Source: Megascapheus bottae (lineage: Eukaryota; Chordata; Mammalia; Rodentia; Geomyidae). From it: a stretch of 64,000 nt of DNA. This document shows, piece by piece, positions 60,221 through 64,000 of this stretch. The translations under genes were made by a program, and so were the position numbers. The number at the start of each line of letters is the position of its first letter. Within the stretch, counting starts at the first letter, position 1. The DNA lies in assembly GCA_024803745.1 (NCBI GenBank), contig JANJXV010000151.1, forward strand, positions 682,001-746,000. The letters run 5' to 3'. Under the pieces are notes generated by a model that saw nothing but the letters and a program-made list of their open reading frames with translations, searched no databases and was not told the origin of the DNA.

Positions 60221-63200
60221 CCTCCATTCTGTGACTTCACACACCTTCCTTCTGAGTTCACACGCCTCCATTCTTTGACTTCACACACCTCCAATCTGAC
60301 TTCACACAGCTCCATTCTATGACTTCACACACCTCCATTCTGTGACTTCACACACTTCCATTCTATGACTTCACACACCTCCATTGTGACTTCACACACC
60401 TCCATTCTATGAGTTCACACACCTCCATTCTGACTACACACACCACCTTTCTATGACTTCACACACCTCCATTCTGACTTCACACACCTCCATTCTATGA
60501 CTTCACACAACTCCATTCTGACTTCACACACCTCCATTCTGTGACTTCACACACCTCCATTATATGACTTCACACACCTCCATTCTGTGACTTCAAACAC
60601 CTCCATTCTATGACTTCACACACCTCCATTCTGTGACTTCACACACCTACATTGTGACTTCACAGACCTCCATTCTATGAGTTCACACAAATGCACTGTG
60701 AATTCACACACCTCCATTCTGTGACTTCACACACCTCCATTCTGACATCACACACGTCAATTCTGACTTCACACACCTCAATTCTGTGACTTGACACAAC
60801 TCCATTCTATGATTTCACACACCTCCATTCTATGACTTCACACACCTCCATTCTGTGACTTCACACACCTCCATTCTGTGACTTCACACACCTCCATTCT
60901 GAGTTCACACACCTCAATTCCGTGACTTCACACACCTCAATTCTCACTTCACACACCTCCATTCTATGACTTCACACAATTCCATTCTGTGACTTCACAC
61001 ACCTCCATTCTTTGACTTCACACACCTCCATTGTGAGTTCACACACCTCCATTCTGTGACTTCACACACCTCCATTATGTAACTTCACACACCTCCATTC
61101 TGTGACTTCACGCACCTCCATTCTATGATTTCTCACACCTCCATTCTATTAATTCACACACCTCCATTCTGTGACTTCACACAACTCCATTCTATGACTT
61201 CCCACACCTCCATTCTGTGACTTCACACACCTCCATTCTGAGTTCACAAACCTCCATTCTGTGACTTAACGCACCTTTATTCTATGACTTCACACACCTC
61301 CATTCTATGACTTCACACACCTCCATTCTATGAGTTCACACACCTCCAGTCTTTGACTTCACACCGCTCCATTCTGTGACTTCACAAACCTCCATTCTAT
61401 AACTTCTCACACGTCCATTGTGACTTCCCACACCTCCAATCTGAGTTCACACACCTCCGTTCTGACTTCACACACTTCCATTCTATGACTTCACACACCT
61501 CCGTTCTGTGACTTCACACACCTGAATTCTGTGACTTCACACGCCTCCATTATGACTTCACACACCTCTATTCTATGACTTCACACACCTCCATTCTATG
61601 ACTTCACAAACCTAGATTCTGTGACTTCACACACCTCCATTCTGAGTTCACACACCTCCACTCTGTGACTTAACACACCTCCATTCTGTGACTTCACACA
61701 CCTCCATTCTGAGTTCACACACCTCCATTCTGTGACTTCACACACCTCCATTCTGAATTCACACAGCTCCAGTCTATGACTTCACACACCTCCATTCTGT
61801 GCCTTCACACACCTCCATTCTATGACTTAACACACCTTCATTATTACTTAACAAACATCCATTCTATGACTTCACATACCTCCATTCTATGACTTCACAC
61901 ACCTCCAGTCTATGACTTCACAAACCTCCATTCTGTGCCTTCACACACCTCAATCCTGTGACTTCACACACCTCCATTATGACTTCACACACCCCCATTC
62001 TATGACTTCACACACCCCCATTGTGACTTCGCACACTCCATTCTATGAGTTCACACACCTCCATTCTGACATTCACACACTTCCATTCTATGGCTTTACA
62101 CAGCTGCATTCTGACTTCAGACACCTCCATTTGTGACTTCACACACCACAATTTTGACTTCAAACACCTTCATTCTGTGACTTCACACACCTCCATTCTG
62201 TGACTTCACACACCTCCATTTTGACTTCACACACTACCATTCTTTGACTTAACACACCTGCATTCTGTGACTTCACACACCACCATTGTTTGACTTCACA
62301 ACCTATATTCTTGGACTTCACACACCTCCATTCCATGACTTCACACATCTCCATTTTTGAGTTCACACACCTCCAATTTGACTTCACACACCTCCATTCT
62401 ATGACTTCACACCCCTTCATTCTACTTCAGAAACATCCATTCTATGACTTCACACACCTCCATTCTATGACTTCACAAACCTCCATTCTGTGACTTCACA
62501 CACCTCCGTTCTGAGTTCACACAGCTCAATTCCGTGACTTCAAACACCTCAATTCTCACTTCACACACCTCCATTCTATGACTTGACACAATTCCATTCA
62601 ATGACTTCACACACCTCCATTTTTTGACTTCACACACCTCCATTGTGAGTTCACACACCTCCATTATGTGACTTCACACACCTCCATTCTGAGTTCACAA
62701 ACCTCCATTCTGTGACTTAACGCACCTTCATTCTGTGACTTCACACACCTCCATTCTATGACTTCACACACCTCCATTCTATGAGTTCACACACGTCCAT
62801 TCTATGACTTCACACACCTCCAGTCTTTGACTTCACACCCCTCCATTCTGTGACTTCACACACCTTCATTCTATAACTTCACACACTTCCATTGTGACTT
62901 CCCACAGCTCCAATCTATGACTTCACACACCTCCATTCTGTGACTTCACACACCTTCATTCTGAGTTCACACACCTCCATTCTTTGACTTCACACACCTC
63001 CAGTCTGACTTCACACACCTCCATTCTGTGAGTTCACACACCTTCATTCTGAGTTCACACACCTCCATTCTTTGACTTCACACAAATCCAATCTGACTTC
63101 ACACACCTCCATTCTATGACTTCACGAACCTCCATTCTGTGCCTTCACACACCTCAATTCTCTGACTTCACACACCTCCATTATGACTTCACACACCCCC

Positions 63201-63228
63201 ATTCTAGGACTTCACACACCCCCATTGT
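60141..63228 (+). repeat. 3,088 bp tandem unit, copy 1
   Basis: Markers recur at exactly 3088 bp: ACCTTCCT 60243/63331, ATGCACTGTG 60691/63779, and paired CACATCCATTC monomers 60153/63241. The first 0.7 kb resembles 35.5-36.4 kb. From about 60,850 it resembles 32.2-34.5 kb, with TATATTCTTGGA at 62304 in the subtype followed by CCATTTTTGAG that is also seen after 33597, 41797 and 54857. A single inserted base near 62,071 (CTGACATTCAC) breaks the chance reading frame that is open in the other copies. Confidence 0.8.
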
Positions 63229-64000
63229 GACTTCACACACATCCATTCTATGACTTCACACACATCCATTCTATGACTTCACACACCTCCAATCTATGAC
63301 TTCACACACCTCCATTCTGTGACTTCACACACCTTCCTTCTGAGTTCACACGCCTCCATTCTTTGACTTCACACACCTCCAATCTGACTTCACACAGCTC
63401 CATTCTATGACTTCACACACCTCCATTCTGTGACTTCACACACTTCCATTCTATGACTTCACACACCTCCATTGTGACTTCACACACCTCCATTCTATGA
63501 GTTCACACACCTCCATTCTGACTACACACACCACCTTTCTATGACTTCACACACCTCCATTCTGACTTCACACACCTCCATTCTATGACTTCACACAACT
63601 CCATTCTGACTTCACACACCTCCATTCTGTGACTTCACACACCTCCATTATATGACTTCACACACCTCCATTCTGTGACTTCAAACACCTCCATTCTATG
63701 ACTTCACACACCTCCATTCTGTGACTTCACACACCTACATTGTGACTTCACAGACCTCCATTCTATGAGTTCACACAAATGCACTGTGAATTCACACACC
63801 TCCATTCTGTGACTTCACACACCTCCATTCTGACATCACACACGTCAATTCTGACTTCACACACCTCAATTCTGTGACTTGACACAACTCCATTCTATGA
63901 TTTCACACACCTCCATTCTATGACTTCACACACCTCCATTCTGTGACTTCACACACCTCCATTCTGTGACTTCACACACCTCCATTCTGAGTTCACACAC
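63229..64000 (+). repeat. 3,088 bp tandem unit, copy 2, cut by window end
   Basis: From about 63,229 the sequence repeats 60,141 onward in register and I saw no differences in the stretches compared. It includes the otherwise private ATGCACTGTG and CACACGTCAATTC variants. It runs off the window, so the array continues. Confidence 0.85.

Larger units (their letters stand above)
1..64000 (+). repeat. Satellite/minisatellite array of 23/21 bp monomers filling the whole window
   Basis: Every line of the window is built from one short unit, ACTTCACACACCTC followed by CATTCTATG or CATTCTGTG (23 bp), or by CATTCTG (21 bp). The core CACACACCTCCATT is the most constant part. Variation concentrates at the TATG/TGTG/TG junction and at ACTTC, which becomes AGTTC, AATTC or ATTTC. 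All units point the same way and I found no inverted copies. The canonical 23-mer has 9 C, 7 T, 6 A and 1 G and no CpG, so this strand is strongly G-poor. The array continues beyond both window ends. Such arrays are typical of eukaryotic heterochromatin; the host and chromosomal location cannot be told from this sequence. No transcription unit, RNA gene or mobile element interrupts it. Confidence 0.97.

Noticed and set aside
34700..62664. Remaining short minus strand frames of 61-72 residues (for example at 34700, 35140, 38869, 43093, 45549, 48545, 51914, 56268 and 62473)
   Set aside because: All are the same repetitive peptide read from repeat DNA. They exist where TTAACACACC or 21 bp units remove the TGA that the canonical unit has in one of three frames.
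1..64000. CRISPR-like direct repeats
   Set aside because: The short repeats abut each other with no unique spacers, and there are no leader or cas genes.
1..64000. Telomeric or classical human satellite II/III repeat
   Set aside because: The CCATTC and GGTGTGTG words recall the ATTCC pentamer and yeast TG1-3 telomere repeats. The shared strings are only 6-8 bases and the 21-23 bp unit is different.
1..64000. Transposon, retroelement or viral insertion
   Set aside because: I found no stretch departing from the monomer pattern for more than a few bases, no long inverted or terminal repeats, and no target-site duplications at block junctions.
1..64000. tRNA, rRNA or other structured RNA genes
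   Set aside because: No non-satellite segment is long enough to hold one. The G-poor strand cannot form the paired stems such RNAs need.
1..64000. CENP-B box or PRDM9 hotspot motif
   Set aside because: I saw no match to the CENP-B box core (TTCG with CGGGA). CACCTCCATTC only partly resembles the human CCTCCCTNNCCAC hotspot motif and lacks its second half.

Overview
The whole 64 kb window is one uninterrupted tandem array of a short, G-poor satellite (minisatellite) monomer. The canonical unit is 23 bp: ACTTCACACACCTC followed by CATTCTATG (or CATTCTGTG). A 21 bp form lacks two bases at the junction and ends CATTCTG. All copies I read lie in the same orientation, roughly 2,800 in total (estimated from length / unit size, not counted). 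There is no unique flanking DNA at either end, and I see no gene, RNA gene, transposon, CRISPR array or unique spacer. An array this long of near-identical short units points to a eukaryotic chromosome, for example pericentromeric, subtelomeric or other heterochromatic satellite. The sequence alone does not identify the species.

The interesting content is the arrangement of monomer variants. Rare variants recur in the same order at fixed offsets, so the monomers are organised into higher-order repeats (HORs), and these are in turn duplicated as multi-kilobase blocks. Two landmarks define the layout. One is the motif CCTCATTTCTG at 32, 2715, 4523, 7878, 11575, 12226, 15829, 17284, 24144, 31696, 39896 and 52956. 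The other is TATATTCTTGGA at 426, 3111, 4919, 7990, 11687, 12536, 16140, 17595, 24455, 32030, 33597, 37475, 40230, 41797, 45048, 48044, 50535, 53290, 54857, 57821 and 62304.

Region by region. 1-12.2 kb: five copies of one HOR, with lengths 2683, 1808, 3355, 3697 and a truncated about 0.68 kb. 12.2-17.3 kb: a related HOR with copies of 3603 and 1455 bp. 16.70-30.42 kb: two head-to-tail 6,860 bp copies that match at every place compared, each containing about 2.3 kb sub-repeats. 29.8-42 kb: two copies of a block about 8.2 kb apart. 37.34-60.2 kb: a 13,060 bp macro-unit followed by a shorter second copy, with 2,749/2,996 bp sub-repeats inside. 60.1-64 kb: a 3,088 bp unit and the start of its next copy, cut by the window end.

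The open reading frames in the window are by-products of the repeat. The canonical 23 bp unit reads Met-Thr-Ser-His-Thr-Ser-Ile-Leu-stop on the + strand, so longer frames arise only where 21 bp (in-frame) or mutated units cluster. I therefore annotate no coding sequence. The array is best read as a record of repeated unequal exchange, amplification and deletion in whole-monomer steps, and some of the most identical blocks should be checked as possible assembly duplications.
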